Below are positions 1 to 9,130 of a DNA stretch of 64,000 nt, in pieces. Each line of letters opens with the position of its first letter. The stretch's first letter is position 1. The DNA is from Blautia sp. SC05B48 (GTDB taxonomy: Bacteria; Bacillota; Clostridia; Lachnospirales; Lachnospiraceae): contig NZ_CP040518.1 of assembly GCF_005848555.1 (NCBI RefSeq), forward strand, positions 1,177,001 to 1,241,000, read 5' to 3'. The notes beneath the pieces were generated by a model, which saw nothing but the letters and a program-made list of their open reading frames with translations, had not been told where the DNA came from and searched no databases. The position numbers were made by a program, and so were the translations under genes.

Positions 1-361
1 TTTCCAGATCAAACACCTCTTCAGGATTTATGAGCACCATAATTCCTGCACAGATCATTCCAATGCACCATCCACATGCTGTCATGATAAAGGAAAAAAT
101 ATATTTTTCTCTGACATATATTTTTTTATTTACGGGTAAAGAAAATAAATATGTGTAACCATGGCCATTTTCATCATAACTGATCGTATTACCTGAATAT
201 ATCGCCAGAACAGATGGGATATACATTGCAATGAAAGCAGCTGCCTTTTTTCCTGTAAGTATAAAAAACAATGCTACAAACACTAACACCAAAAAAAGAT
301 TACCACCCTGTCGAAAAAACAATCGAAAATCCTTTTCCAAAAGCCCTCTGATTCCTTTCAT
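1..361 (-). CDS. ABC-2 type permease, 5' part, cut by window edge
   Basis: The minus-strand reading frame from the ATG at 361 runs to the window edge, giving about 120 N-terminal residues beginning MKGIRGLLEKDFRLFF. It has two hydrophobic stretches (about residues 22-50 and 92-112) and the look of an ABC-2 family membrane subunit that pairs with a separate ATPase. The start is set by GGAGGTGGGAG just upstream and by a TGATG overlap with the ATPase stop, so the two are translationally coupled. This is host chromosome outside the mobile element. Substrate unknown; small permeases of this type often export peptides or antibiotics, but nothing here shows that. The C-terminus is not in the window. 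Confidence 0.75.
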   Translation of the reverse strand, partial: MKGIRGLLEKDFRLFFRQGGNLFLVLVFVALFFILTGKKAAAFIAMYIPSVLAIYSGNTISYDENGHGYTYLFSLPVNKKIYVREKYIFSFIMTACGWCIGMICAGIMVLINPEEVFDLE

Positions 362-777
362 CATCTCCCACCTCCTGTCAACATCAGGATCACCTGATCG
401 AGTGATCCGTTCTCCACTACGATTCCCGGATAATTTTCTATATAATACTGCTTCTCATTCGTCAGACAGGTAATTCCAAAAATCTCTTTTTTCTCTTTTA
501 AAAGATATCTTTTATCTACTTCCTGATATTGTTCCTCACTGACTTTCAACACTGCATATTTTTCAAGAATCGTATCCATCTCTTCATGAAGTACAATCTT
601 TCCTTGATGAATCACATAAATGTCATCACACAGATGTTCTAAGTCCGAAGAAATATGTGAGCTGATCAGGATACTTCTCTCCGGCTCTTCTTCCATATAC
701 TCTCTTAAAATATCCAGCATCCTCTCCCTCGCTCCGACATCAAGCCCTGCTGTCGGCTCATCCATAAAATTAGGCAT
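361..777 (-). pseudogene. ABC transporter ATPase, C-terminal fragment truncated by element insertion
   Basis: The frame begins MPNFMDEPTAGLD, which is the Walker B and D-loop of an ABC ATPase, continues through an H-loop segment (ISSHISSDLEHL) and ends in a normal C-terminal extension of about 100 residues. Walker A and the LSGGQ signature, which should precede Walker B, are missing: upstream of 777 the frame meets a stop at 793-795 and unrelated DNA. An ABC ATPase of this class is normally 230-300 residues, so about half is gone. The natural reading is that the mobile element inserted inside the gene. The stop overlaps the permease start (TGATG). Whether the remnant is translated from the internal ATG is unknown. 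Confidence 0.8.
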
Positions 778-847
778 CCCTCTCCCAGCCCTCTAAAACA
801 CTGGCTTTAACGTCAGAGACACGAGTGTATCGTGTTCACTATTGTTC
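770..847. other. probable end of the integrated element
   Basis: Homology to the host ATPase stops around 770-790 and the first element gene ends at 848. The short interval holds a dyad, ACACGA-N5-TCGTGT at 819-835, of a size that a tyrosine recombinase could bind. The exact crossover bases cannot be fixed from one end; the matching host half-gene should lie past the other end of the element. Inference from the truncated gene and the nearby recombinase module. Confidence 0.55.
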
Positions 848-2056
848 TCAAAGCGTTAGCTCTACTCCTTCTTGTTCCAGTGCAGCACTCAACTGTTTTG
901 CATAAGTCACCTGTCCACACTTTTTCATTCCATATAAGATTCTTAAACATATATTTCTTTGTTTTAGTTTTCTTATGAGATATGTTCCGTCAAACGCCTT
1001 AGAGACTATGTCATCATGAACCTCTTCCAAATGTTCAACCGCTAAGAAACTATTACTCATCTCACTAAAACATAATAGTGTATTTAATGTATTCATAGAA
1101 ATGCTGGATAAATATTTTTTCAAAATCTCCCCATTCTTTTGTATTTTGCGTAAATCGAACCCTATCTCTTTACCCTTGTTGTCAGATTTACTTTTCTCAG
1201 AATAGTATCTAACCAATGAAGCGTATTCTTTTAATTCATTTTCTGTAATTGACCCGAATACTTTCTCGCATCCAATATTTACCGAAAACTCTCTATTTTC
1301 CTTAATTAGATTTACAGCATCTGAAAATTCTTTACTTCCGAGATGATATTCTTGCTTAATCTCATCTTTGACTTCTTTGAATTTCTCTGTTCTCCATTCT
1401 TCATATACAGGAAGCCGCTTCGAAATATCCCATATATCTGCTCTCGACAAGCTCTTGGTAAATGTTCCTAGCGAATATTCAAAGATACAATTATCCAGAA
1501 AATATATCAAATCATCAAATTTTTTCATTACTTCCTTAAATTCTGTTTCTAACAATTCAATACTTACATGAGAAATTTTGTTTTTTATCATATGTGGTTC
1601 ATCTTCTTTATTTAGTTCATATTTGAAGGCATCCCCCTCTTCATCGAAATAATAAAAGTAAATCATATCTTCTATATTCTCAAAATATGCAGGAATTCTT
1701 CTGTCAATATTCTTCTTATCACATGCTAATTTATATAGGCATTCAATACTATGCGTGTGTAATTCTTTTTTTCTTTCCTTTAAGACTTCCTCAGAATAAC
1801 ATATCCCTTTCTTTTCCTCTATTCGCCATAACATTTTTATGACAATCTTCAAAGATAGCTCAATACTGTGTCTGGCGTTATAAACGATAGGATATACTAA
1901 CAGATCTTCAACTTCGGAACCTGTTTTCAATGATTCCGTCAGAAGTTCAACGGTACGCTTGAACCCATTTCTTATATCCTCATCGGTAGTTCCCCCATTG
2001 TCACCTACGCATGCAATAATTGTATCTTCTTCATGAAATTCAAACGGATTTTCCAT
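848..2056 (-). CDS. hypothetical protein next to element end, weak HEPN-like character
   Basis: A 402-residue soluble, charged, mostly helical protein with no signal peptide or membrane segment. I do not recognise the family with confidence. Residues 55-75 (YPIVYNARHSIELSLKIVIK) and a later HTHSIECLYKL recall helical proteins of HEPN-like fold found in defence and stress genes, but no clear catalytic R-x4-6-H pair can be assigned. The start ATG at 2056 follows AGAGGATGATAGAAG. It has its own upstream region with a palindrome overlapping a possible -10, so it looks independently expressed. It is lone cargo between the recombinase operon and the element end, where ICEs often carry accessory or defence genes. 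Base use is more AT-rich than the conjugation genes, consistent with separate acquisition. Confidence 0.6.
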   Translation of the reverse strand: MENPFEFHEEDTIIACVGDNGGTTDEDIRNGFKRTVELLTESLKTGSEVEDLLVYPIVYNARHSIELSLKIVIKMLWRIEEKKGICYSEEVLKERKKELHTHSIECLYKLACDKKNIDRRIPAYFENIEDMIYFYYFDEEGDAFKYELNKEDEPHMIKNKISHVSIELLETEFKEVMKKFDDLIYFLDNCIFEYSLGTFTKSLSRADIWDISKRLPVYEEWRTEKFKEVKDEIKQEYHLGSKEFSDAVNLIKENREFSVNIGCEKVFGSITENELKEYASLVRYYSEKSKSDNKGKEIGFDLRKIQKNGEILKKYLSSISMNTLNTLLCFSEMSNSFLAVEHLEEVHDDIVSKAFDGTYLIRKLKQRNICLRILYGMKKCGQVTYAKQLSAALEQEGVELTL

Positions 2057-2084
2057 CTTCTATCATCCTCTTTCTTCGAATTTA

Positions 2085-2101
2085 ACTTATCGATAAGTAT
2101 A
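2085..2101 (-). promoter_or_regulatory. palindrome overlapping a possible -10 box
   Basis: The perfect 14-bp palindrome ACTTATCGATAAGT (2085-2098) overlaps TATACT (2096-2101, minus strand), about 40 bp upstream of the ATG at 2056. No good -35 is visible. It could be an operator for a repressor of the 402-residue gene. Seen directly; the function is inferred. Confidence 0.4.
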
Positions 2102-2156
2102 TCATAAATACAATTTATGCACACCTTTTGTTATCTACACTTTTATATTCCAACCA

Positions 2157-2186
2157 CAACAACCGGGAAATTCTTCCCGGTCGTTG
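2157..2186 (-). terminator. hairpin after the recombinase operon
   Basis: A 13-position stem with one mismatch (CAAC-A-ACCGGGAA paired with TTCCCGGT-C-GTTG) and a 4-nt loop lies 22 bp past the stop of the TnpC-like gene. There is no strong U-run on the minus strand, so it may be a weak terminator or a 3'-end stabiliser. Confidence 0.45.
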
Positions 2187-2207
2187 CAGATTATTTTCTA
2201 ATTCAGA

Positions 2208-2591
2208 TTATAAAGTTTTTAATACGTTCAGGTCTTTCTTGTTTAAGGCTTTTCTCAATCTTACATTTTCTTTTTCCATTTGCTCTTTTTCACGTTTCAG
2301 CTCCCGGATCTGTTCTTCTAATACATTGATCCGATTCTTCAGTACAATGTCACCTATGTATCTTTTGGGGTCTATCATTCCTGCCTGCTGCTCCAGAGCA
2401 CGATCCATTTCTTTTCTGACCGTTTCATTCTTATAAAAGAATCCTCTGGACAATCCTGTCCTCTTTGTCAGTTTTGGGACCGTCACTTTTTCCCGTTCTG
2501 TCAGCATCTGCCTGATTTCTGTCACTGCCCTGTTTACTTTTTCTTCACTGGCTTTTTTATTGCAGGCTATCATCGAATCGTATTTGTTCAT
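2208..2591 (-). CDS. Tn554 TnpC-like protein (DUF6262 type)
   Basis: A 127-residue basic protein: an N-terminal helix-turn-helix-like part (VPKLTKRTGLSRGFFYKN, about residues 34-51) and a C-terminal coiled coil rich in E, K and R (about 85-120). This matches the small third protein that accompanies Tn554-type tyrosine recombinases and influences orientation and frequency of transposition there. The start is placed at the ATG at 2591, behind GGGAGGAAGAAT, rather than at the longer frame's 2663. It overlaps the preceding recombinase gene by 35 bp and is the last gene of the recombinase operon. Confidence 0.75.
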   Translation of the reverse strand: MNKYDSMIACNKKASEEKVNRAVTEIRQMLTEREKVTVPKLTKRTGLSRGFFYKNETVRKEMDRALEQQAGMIDPKRYIGDIVLKNRINVLEEQIRELKREKEQMEKENVRLRKALNKKDLNVLKTL

Positions 2592-4080
2592 ATTCTTCCT
2601 CCCATCCTTCCAGACATTCCAGTACCATCTTAGATAATCGGTTTCTTGTTTTTCGTGTATCATCTGCCAGTATTTTGTTGCTCATCTTTCTGTAATACTT
2701 TACATTTCTCAGGCTTCTATGCCCCAGTAGTCTTGCGATTGTCCAGTCATCCACATGCATCTCGGCAAGCTTCATGCCATAAATATGCCGATACATGTGA
2801 GAACCGAATCCAAAATATTCTCCCTTATCATCTCGGAGATTTTCCTGATATATTTTATCTGTAATTTTTTGCTGGACTGTAGCATATTTCATTGGTTTTG
2901 AAGGATCACTTAAACTTGTAAAAATGTATTTACCTTTTCCGTGCTCCTTTTCTCTGTATCGAATCGCTTCCTTTATTAAGGCAGCCAGTTCCTGACTAAT
3001 CGGTTTTTCATAAAAATGTGTTTTCATTTGGTGGATCTGTATTATGGTTTCACCGTCTTTTTCAATCAGGCAGTCTGTCCTGAGTGTCAGTGTATCTGAC
3101 ATTCTTGTTCCAAGCATTTGATGAATAAGCATAAGTCTCGCCGTCTGCACATCCACTTTCGTAAGGAAAGCATTAAATCGCTTTAATTCCTGATCGGAAT
3201 AAATTTTGATTTCTCCCCTTATATCTGGTGGAATATCCCGATTCAAAATTAAATCCTTTACCTGCGGATATTGATAGACGTCAGCTACCATATTCAGCAA
3301 TGCCCGCAGTCTCGTCAGCTCCGCCCGATATCTTTTTGTCCCGGTATCTTCTGTTTTCATGTATATCAAATACTCTTCCATGATTTTCCTGTCCAGCTTT
3401 GAGCAGGAATCTACTTCTTTATTGTTTTCCTTCAGATATCTTGAAAACCTTCGAATGGCAGTCATTTCTTTTTTTACAGTACCGATGCTTTCTGTTTTCA
3501 GTTGAAAATAAATTGCCTTTTTTACTTCCTCTCTGAGATCCTGTTGGGAGATTTCCTTAAAATTTATAATTCTGGTCGTGCGCGTCAGATCCTGTTTCAC
3601 TTGTATATCAAGTTTTTCAAGTTGCCAGACATCCTTTGTCATCTCATCTACATCAGCATCTCTTAAATCAAGGAAATAATCTATTAATCGGTCAATATAG
3701 TGTAATGTCTTTGCCTGTGATACCGTTTCATTCCCACAATGGGATTTTGAAATTTCTGTCAGGGGCAATCCCTGCTGTAAAAGCCATATTTTCATCTGCT
3801 GCTTCCATTTTTCTTTGTCCCAGTCCAAAAAACTTTCCGGTCTGTCTCTTCTGGTTTGCAGCATTTTACATAAATGATGGTAAAATCTTCTCTCAGTATA
3901 AAATTTTTCCGCCCCAAGCTGTTGTCCTCTGTATTTCAGGAACTTCCTCATTTCTTTCTGCATCTGTACAGACGGCAGTAAATCAAGGTCATACGAAGGT
4001 TCTGTTCCCATTCGTATTTTTGAAATTTCACTTGCTTTCTCATAGGAGTCCAATTTTTTTATGTAAAATTTATTTTCCAC
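2557..4080 (-). CDS. tyrosine recombinase, third of the trio (TnpB-like)
   Basis: Counting from the GTG at 4080 the protein has 507 residues. The C-terminal catalytic domain shows the full tyrosine-recombinase set: Arg in MLGTRMSDTL, Lys in QMKTHF, HMYRH, the second His in RLLGHRSL and a Tyr in VKYYRKMS. The N-terminal 270 residues form a core-binding region. The frame is open back to 4176, but that part overlaps the upstream recombinase by over 100 bp; the GTG at 4080 overlaps it by 11 bp, which fits coupled translation, although its Shine-Dalgarno is weak. It probably acts with the other two recombinases at the element ends. Confidence 0.8.
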   Translation of the reverse strand: MENKFYIKKLDSYEKASEISKIRMGTEPSYDLDLLPSVQMQKEMRKFLKYRGQQLGAEKFYTERRFYHHLCKMLQTRRDRPESFLDWDKEKWKQQMKIWLLQQGLPLTEISKSHCGNETVSQAKTLHYIDRLIDYFLDLRDADVDEMTKDVWQLEKLDIQVKQDLTRTTRIINFKEISQQDLREEVKKAIYFQLKTESIGTVKKEMTAIRRFSRYLKENNKEVDSCSKLDRKIMEEYLIYMKTEDTGTKRYRAELTRLRALLNMVADVYQYPQVKDLILNRDIPPDIRGEIKIYSDQELKRFNAFLTKVDVQTARLMLIHQMLGTRMSDTLTLRTDCLIEKDGETIIQIHQMKTHFYEKPISQELAALIKEAIRYREKEHGKGKYIFTSLSDPSKPMKYATVQQKITDKIYQENLRDDKGEYFGFGSHMYRHIYGMKLAEMHVDDWTIARLLGHRSLRNVKYYRKMSNKILADDTRKTRNRLSKMVLECLEGWEEEYEQIRFDDSLQ

Positions 4081-5827
4081 GTTTGCACTTCTTGATTCCT
4101 GATGCCAGGCTGTTTTCTCCTTTCCTGAAAAACTCCTGATTCGCTGCTGAAATTTTCTTTGGCATAAAATCCACATACTGCTGTGTCATCTCTTCATAAT
4201 CATGTCCCAGATAGTCCCGGATACTCTGAAGAGGGACTTCGTCATCATATAACAGAGTCGCTATCGTATGGCGGAAATCATGTGATTTAAAATCATACCC
4301 TTTGAAAATATCCTGCCTCTTATTAAACAGTTCTTTCATTTGCCACTTAAACGAACCATACTGATATGCCCCTCCCCGTTTGTTTTGAAAAACATAATCC
4401 TCACTTCCAATATGATATTTTTCCAAATATCTTTTCATAATCTTATAAAGAACATCTGGAATCGGTACTCTTTTGTATGTTCGCATTTTCATCTGATAAA
4501 CCTGTATCCACGCATCTCTTCCCTGCCAGGAATAAGCATCCCCTTTCAGGGTGCATACTTCACTGATCCTTAGTCCAATCAGCATAGAATGTAAAAGGAT
4601 CAATCTTGGAATTTCAGGGAAATTTTTTAATTCTCTCAGAATCCTCTCATATATTTCCATCTCTACGCTTCGGTTATTATGACAATGTATTTCTTTTTTC
4701 AAATAATACTCATAACGAAATGGTATCCTGTCTATGATTTCTTTCGTCTGCAGATATTCATATAGCTGATAGATTGCTATAACAATATCATTAAAATAAG
4801 AAGCTTCTTTTAACTCAATTATCTGGAAATATTTTTTTATTTCGGTTTCTGATGCAAGTTTCAGCTCCATCGCGGTTTCTTTTTCCATCCACATGACAAA
4901 TGCCAGAATCCTGTAGAATTCGGCTTGTATGCCACTCATTGCCAAATGTGTAACACCCAGACAGTATTTCATGTATTCCTGCAAAATTTCCCGGTTCTCT
5001 CTTTTTTCTATGCCCATAAAGGAAAATTTTTTCACAGGATTGGATGGGTTGACTCTATATTGTTCCAGATGCAGTCTTTCCAAATACCAGACTGTTGAAT
5101 CCCATAAAATATTCTTGGCATGGCAGAAAAGATATTTCTGACATTCTCGGAGTTCTCTTTGTGCAAGCTCTTTTGCATATGCCGTATCTGCATATTTTTC
5201 AAGTTTATCGGCCTGTACCTGTGTAATATATCTTAAATCCTCAATATGTTCCTGCATACAAAATTGATATACCACCTTCAAACCGTTTAACCGCATTGTG
5301 CATTCTCTCAGCATTATGTCACGCAGTACGACATCTTCGATAATTTCTAAAAGCTGACGCTTGCATAGCTCTGAGCCGTTTACACGAAAATCCCAAACTA
5401 ATTTATCAATGGCAACTTTGCAGTCATATCTTTCTGCGATTGCCGGATTTGGGTGATATGGTAAAAAGAGCAGTTCGTGGATTAAATCTGTATTCTTTGC
5501 TATCTCCTGCTTTCCTTTTAACGTATTGGCATGCTTTCTGATTGCATATAATTTTGCCTTATCCATTCCACGTAAATAACTGCGTACTGCTGAATCAGAA
5601 TAAGTGCTTTTCAGATATTTCCGATAATCCACTCTAAGCTCATAATCGATGTCTGCTATATGCCACACTTCATTTTTTACCAAGTATGCTTTCAGACAGC
5701 CTTTTCCAGAGTTGCTGTCCATGCTTTCATCTAATTCCCGGCTCAGTTCTTCTATCTTCTTTTCCCGTTCTTCACTTGATGTCCATTGTTCTTCCGGCTC
5801 CCAAGCAAACACCCTTCTTGCCGGCAT
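4070..5827 (-). CDS. tyrosine recombinase, second of the trio (TnpB-like)
   Basis: A 585-residue recombinase close in length to Tn554 TnpB (about 630). The C-terminal third has Arg in IGLRISEVCTL, Lys in QMKMRTYK, HDFRH, LGHDYEEMTQQYVDF with the nucleophilic Tyr, so all catalytic positions are present. The long N-terminal part is a core-binding extension. The start ATG at 5827 is preceded by AGGAGGTGAAGATAG and lies 6 bp after the stop of the first recombinase. The three overlapping or abutting genes imply fixed stoichiometry. Role: integration and excision of the element. Confidence 0.85.
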   Translation of the reverse strand: MPARRVFAWEPEEQWTSSEEREKKIEELSRELDESMDSNSGKGCLKAYLVKNEVWHIADIDYELRVDYRKYLKSTYSDSAVRSYLRGMDKAKLYAIRKHANTLKGKQEIAKNTDLIHELLFLPYHPNPAIAERYDCKVAIDKLVWDFRVNGSELCKRQLLEIIEDVVLRDIMLRECTMRLNGLKVVYQFCMQEHIEDLRYITQVQADKLEKYADTAYAKELAQRELRECQKYLFCHAKNILWDSTVWYLERLHLEQYRVNPSNPVKKFSFMGIEKRENREILQEYMKYCLGVTHLAMSGIQAEFYRILAFVMWMEKETAMELKLASETEIKKYFQIIELKEASYFNDIVIAIYQLYEYLQTKEIIDRIPFRYEYYLKKEIHCHNNRSVEMEIYERILRELKNFPEIPRLILLHSMLIGLRISEVCTLKGDAYSWQGRDAWIQVYQMKMRTYKRVPIPDVLYKIMKRYLEKYHIGSEDYVFQNKRGGAYQYGSFKWQMKELFNKRQDIFKGYDFKSHDFRHTIATLLYDDEVPLQSIRDYLGHDYEEMTQQYVDFMPKKISAANQEFFRKGENSLASGIKKCKRGK

Positions 5828-5833
5828 CTATCT

Positions 5834-6964
5834 TCACCTCCTGCTTTCCAAAAACTGTTCTACTCCGTAAAGTTTGGAATATCGGCGGTAAAATTCCTGA
5901 CTTGCTGTTTTCAGCTTGTCATCTAAAACATTCAGATATCGTATGGTTGTATCGAGATGCTTGTGTCCCAGTGCCTGGCTGATCATTTCCAGCGGCCAGT
6001 CTGCTTCCCACCTCGTATTTGCATAATATCTTCGAAGCATGTGCGGTGTGATCTTGATCCCAGTCTTTTTCTCCATGCGTTCAAACATATCGTAGACGCT
6101 GTCTACTCTTAACGGCTTCCCTATGGTATCCCCTTTGATGTTAATAAACAGGTATTCCTGTTTTTGCAGGATGTCCCAGTATTCCCCGATATAATAAAGC
6201 AGGAATTCAAAGGTATCATCGCTCACCCGTCCTCTTCGCTCTTCGGCATTTTTTGCTCTTGCATCGTTTTCATTATCATCCCGGAAGTCTACCCGGATCT
6301 CATGGTTTTCGTAATCGATGTCTTTGGTATAATCAATTCCCAAAATTTCACCGATGCGGAATCCCAGTTCCGATGTCAGTAAGATCAACACCTGATCCCT
6401 GCAGTTTGTACAGGCTTCTAAAATCGTTACGATTTCGTTCCGTTCGGCTGCCCGGACGTTTCGTTCCTCTTCTTTTAAGTATCCTTTAAATGACCGGGAG
6501 CGGATGGTTCTTCTGACCCCGATGGCATTTGCCTTTGTGATCGGCTGATTATAGGATAATACCGACAGGCAGGAACCGTTATTTCTGACTACTTCTAAAA
6601 AAGAATAAAACCTGAACACTTCTTTTAAGTAAGCGTTACAGGTTTTATTCTGCGGTTCTTTATCCAAATTGTCGGTATGTTTCCCAGCTTTCAGCCATTT
6701 CAGATATTCTGCGAAAAAATCATATTGCGTTTCGTAATCCATTCCATAGACATCTTCTGCTTCATGTTCTTCTTCCAGCAGATATTCCCAGTAGTAGGCA
6801 AGGGCAAATGCATTTCTCCGTATAGTATTCGGGGAACGGTTTGCCCGCACCTGATGCATTAGATACTTGCTTGGCAGCAACACAATTTCCAGTGTTTCCA
6901 TATCCCGTATAAAGAAATATTTTACGGAACCTTCTCGCTGCATTTCCACTTTATATCGCTTCAT
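5834..6964 (-). CDS. tyrosine recombinase, first of the trio (TnpA-like)
   Basis: A 376-residue integrase from the ATG at 6964, chosen because AGGAGG sits 8 nt upstream; the frame extends to 6997 without such a signal. It has an N-terminal SAM-like core-binding domain (about 35-160) and a catalytic domain with Arg in LGFRIGEILGID, HMLRR, ALGHKHLDTTIRYL and a terminal Tyr. Size and order match TnpA of Tn554 (361 residues). It leads the operon and is likely the main integrase. A possible promoter lies at 6998-7003. Confidence 0.85.
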   Translation of the reverse strand: MKRYKVEMQREGSVKYFFIRDMETLEIVLLPSKYLMHQVRANRSPNTIRRNAFALAYYWEYLLEEEHEAEDVYGMDYETQYDFFAEYLKWLKAGKHTDNLDKEPQNKTCNAYLKEVFRFYSFLEVVRNNGSCLSVLSYNQPITKANAIGVRRTIRSRSFKGYLKEEERNVRAAERNEIVTILEACTNCRDQVLILLTSELGFRIGEILGIDYTKDIDYENHEIRVDFRDDNENDARAKNAEERRGRVSDDTFEFLLYYIGEYWDILQKQEYLFINIKGDTIGKPLRVDSVYDMFERMEKKTGIKITPHMLRRYYANTRWEADWPLEMISQALGHKHLDTTIRYLNVLDDKLKTASQEFYRRYSKLYGVEQFLESRR

Positions 6965-6997
6965 GTTGTCTGCCTCCTTTCCTCTAACGCTATACAC

Positions 6998-7003
6998 AGT
7001 ATA
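6998..7003 (-). promoter_or_regulatory. possible -10 box for the recombinase operon
   Basis: TATACT lies 34 bp upstream of the integrase ATG. No convincing -35 is present, so an activator may be needed. The 7020-7060 interval has repeated CCAATACCACCAAT-like sequence that could hold a regulator site. Tentative. Confidence 0.3.
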
Positions 7004-7132
7004 CCCAACTCATGCCAATAAAGCTATCACCAATACCACCAATTCGCTCCAAACCGCCCCTGAAATACCACTAAACTTTTTGTCCTGTCTGCTACCCGGA
7101 TCTGGGCAGAACCAATAACGCCACGGATGTTC

Positions 7133-9109
7133 TCAGCTATAGTACCGCTCCACTTTCCGGCTTCGGATAAAATTTTCTACTTCTTCGATCCGTTCTGCCA
7201 TCTGGCACTTTGGCAGTGCTTCCAGAACATCACTCCGATACCTGCCTTTCTTTGCTGTCCGGTGATCCAAAATGGACACAACGCAGGTGTCCTGCTCCGT
7301 GCGGATTGCCCGGCCGAATCCCTGCCGCAGCTTCTTCTGCATATCCGGGACTACGATGGTCTGGATGTAGGATTCCAGGGATCGGTACTGCTCCTTTTGT
7401 GCTTCATGGATGGGGTCCGGAACAGAAAATGGCAGTTTTACGATGATGAGAGACGATACCATGTCCCCCGGAAAGTCCACACCTTCCCAGCAGGAGCCGG
7501 CTGCGAACAGCACTGCATTCTCCATCTTCTTAAACCGTGCAATCTCTTCCTGGGAGTTTCTCCATACCTGCACCATCGGGAACGGGATCTGATCCCGCAA
7601 AAGCTGATGCACATTTCCCATCAGGGTATAAGATGTGAACAGTACCAGCGTATGCCCGTAAGTGGAACACACCAGATCACGGATCTGCCCGGCAAGCTGC
7701 TCGGCCTCTTCCCTGCTTCCCTTTTTCATAGGTCTTAAATGCTCCGGGATGTAAAGCAGACAGTTCTCTTTGTAACAGAATGGGGATTCTGCCACACACT
7801 CCCGGACGCCCGTTTCTTTTTCCAGCCCGGTCATCTGTCTGGTTCTTGCAAACCCGTTCCCGGCTTTTAAGGTGCCGCTGGTTAAGATCGCCGGAAATCC
7901 CCGGCTCCATAAAGTCGCATCCAGATACTTCGGGATCTCCCGGTTGACTGCCATAAAGGTTAAATGTCCCCGGCTGTCCTGCTGTAAAAACAAAATATAT
8001 CGCTTGTCGTTCTTTAAAAACCATCCGAACAGCTCTTCCATCTCTTCCATCCGCCGAAAGATCCAGTAAGGAATATTCCCGGCAAGCCTTTTGATCATAA
8101 GCTGAAGCCTTTCCTGCATCTGGGCTAAGGCTGTGCCAGCTCCCGGCGGAAAATAAAAACTTTCTTTTCCAGCCATGTCCTCTGTGCCATCTTTCCGATG
8201 CTTTCGGATCTCCGCCTGAAGTGCAGAAAACCCTTCCATCAGCCGTTTTCCATCCGTGCCTTTATGCTCTCTGCCTAAAAAGTAAGCAATCTCCTGCACA
8301 TCTTCCCTTCCAATGCTTCTTCCATACATCTGGCTGGCGGCTTCCGGGAGTTTATGGGCCTCATCCACAACCAGAGCCCTGTAATCTGCCAGAAGCGGCC
8401 GGTACCCATTTGCCCGGTGCATGGCATCTGCCAGAAGATAATTGTGATTGCAAATCTGTAAAAAAATGTCCTCTTTCCTGGAACTATCCAGATGCTTCTG
8501 ATAACGGCATTCTACTTTTCCCGGACACTCCCTAGGGCAGAATTTTGGTACGCACACCAGCCTGCGGTCAAAACCGCTCAGGTTATGTACGGAATCTAAA
8601 TCAAAGTTATGCCGGAGGGACTTCAATGCCTCCATCTGTGCCTGATTTTTATTCTTGTCCCGGACTGCCTCTAATCTCTGGGCCAGCCTGTAATCGCATA
8701 CAAAATGTTCCTTTCCCTTGCGGACGACTGCTTTTAATTCTCCCTGAAGCAGATCTGCTTTTAACAGTACATCCGATAAGAAAGGAACATATTCCTCTAT
8801 GATGGCTTTCTGTAAGGCGATACTGGAAGTGGATACCACTACAGACCGCCTGTCACATCCCGAATAACCGGAATGCAGTACACTATATTTCCGCATCAGG
8901 ATGCAGGCTGTCAGATAGGCATAGGTCTTTCCGATGCCGACGCCTGCATCACAGAGCGTGATTTCATTTTTCATAAGGGCATCCAGCATTTCATGGCAGA
9001 GACGGATCTGTTCTTCCCTTACATGAAGCCCGGCTTCCGGGAGAAGCTCCCGAAAGATCTGTTCCACTTCGCCATGTGCCCTTTTCTGATATTCATTTTT
9101 ATAACACAT
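7133..9109 (-). CDS. XPD/DinG-family ATP-dependent DNA helicase
   Basis: A 658-residue superfamily 2 helicase. Walker A is CDAGVGIGKTYAYL (about residues 53-66), the DEAH box is VVDEAHKLPEAA (about 250), and the C-terminal motifs include GSCWEGVDFPGD and QGFGRAIR (arginine finger region). Four cysteines between the two (one in FVCDYRLAQRL, three in FCPRECPGKVECRY) fit the iron-sulfur cluster of the XPD/DinG group, which unwinds 5'-3'. On ICEs such helicases are thought to help process the excised or transferred strand. It sits between the recombinase operon and the regulatory genes; the start ATG at 9109 is the only reasonable one. Confidence 0.85.
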   Translation of the reverse strand: MCYKNEYQKRAHGEVEQIFRELLPEAGLHVREEQIRLCHEMLDALMKNEITLCDAGVGIGKTYAYLTACILMRKYSVLHSGYSGCDRRSVVVSTSSIALQKAIIEEYVPFLSDVLLKADLLQGELKAVVRKGKEHFVCDYRLAQRLEAVRDKNKNQAQMEALKSLRHNFDLDSVHNLSGFDRRLVCVPKFCPRECPGKVECRYQKHLDSSRKEDIFLQICNHNYLLADAMHRANGYRPLLADYRALVVDEAHKLPEAASQMYGRSIGREDVQEIAYFLGREHKGTDGKRLMEGFSALQAEIRKHRKDGTEDMAGKESFYFPPGAGTALAQMQERLQLMIKRLAGNIPYWIFRRMEEMEELFGWFLKNDKRYILFLQQDSRGHLTFMAVNREIPKYLDATLWSRGFPAILTSGTLKAGNGFARTRQMTGLEKETGVRECVAESPFCYKENCLLYIPEHLRPMKKGSREEAEQLAGQIRDLVCSTYGHTLVLFTSYTLMGNVHQLLRDQIPFPMVQVWRNSQEEIARFKKMENAVLFAAGSCWEGVDFPGDMVSSLIIVKLPFSVPDPIHEAQKEQYRSLESYIQTIVVPDMQKKLRQGFGRAIRTEQDTCVVSILDHRTAKKGRYRSDVLEALPKCQMAERIEEVENFIRSRKVERYYS

Positions 9110-9130
9110 TACTTCTCCTTGCCAGAAAGC

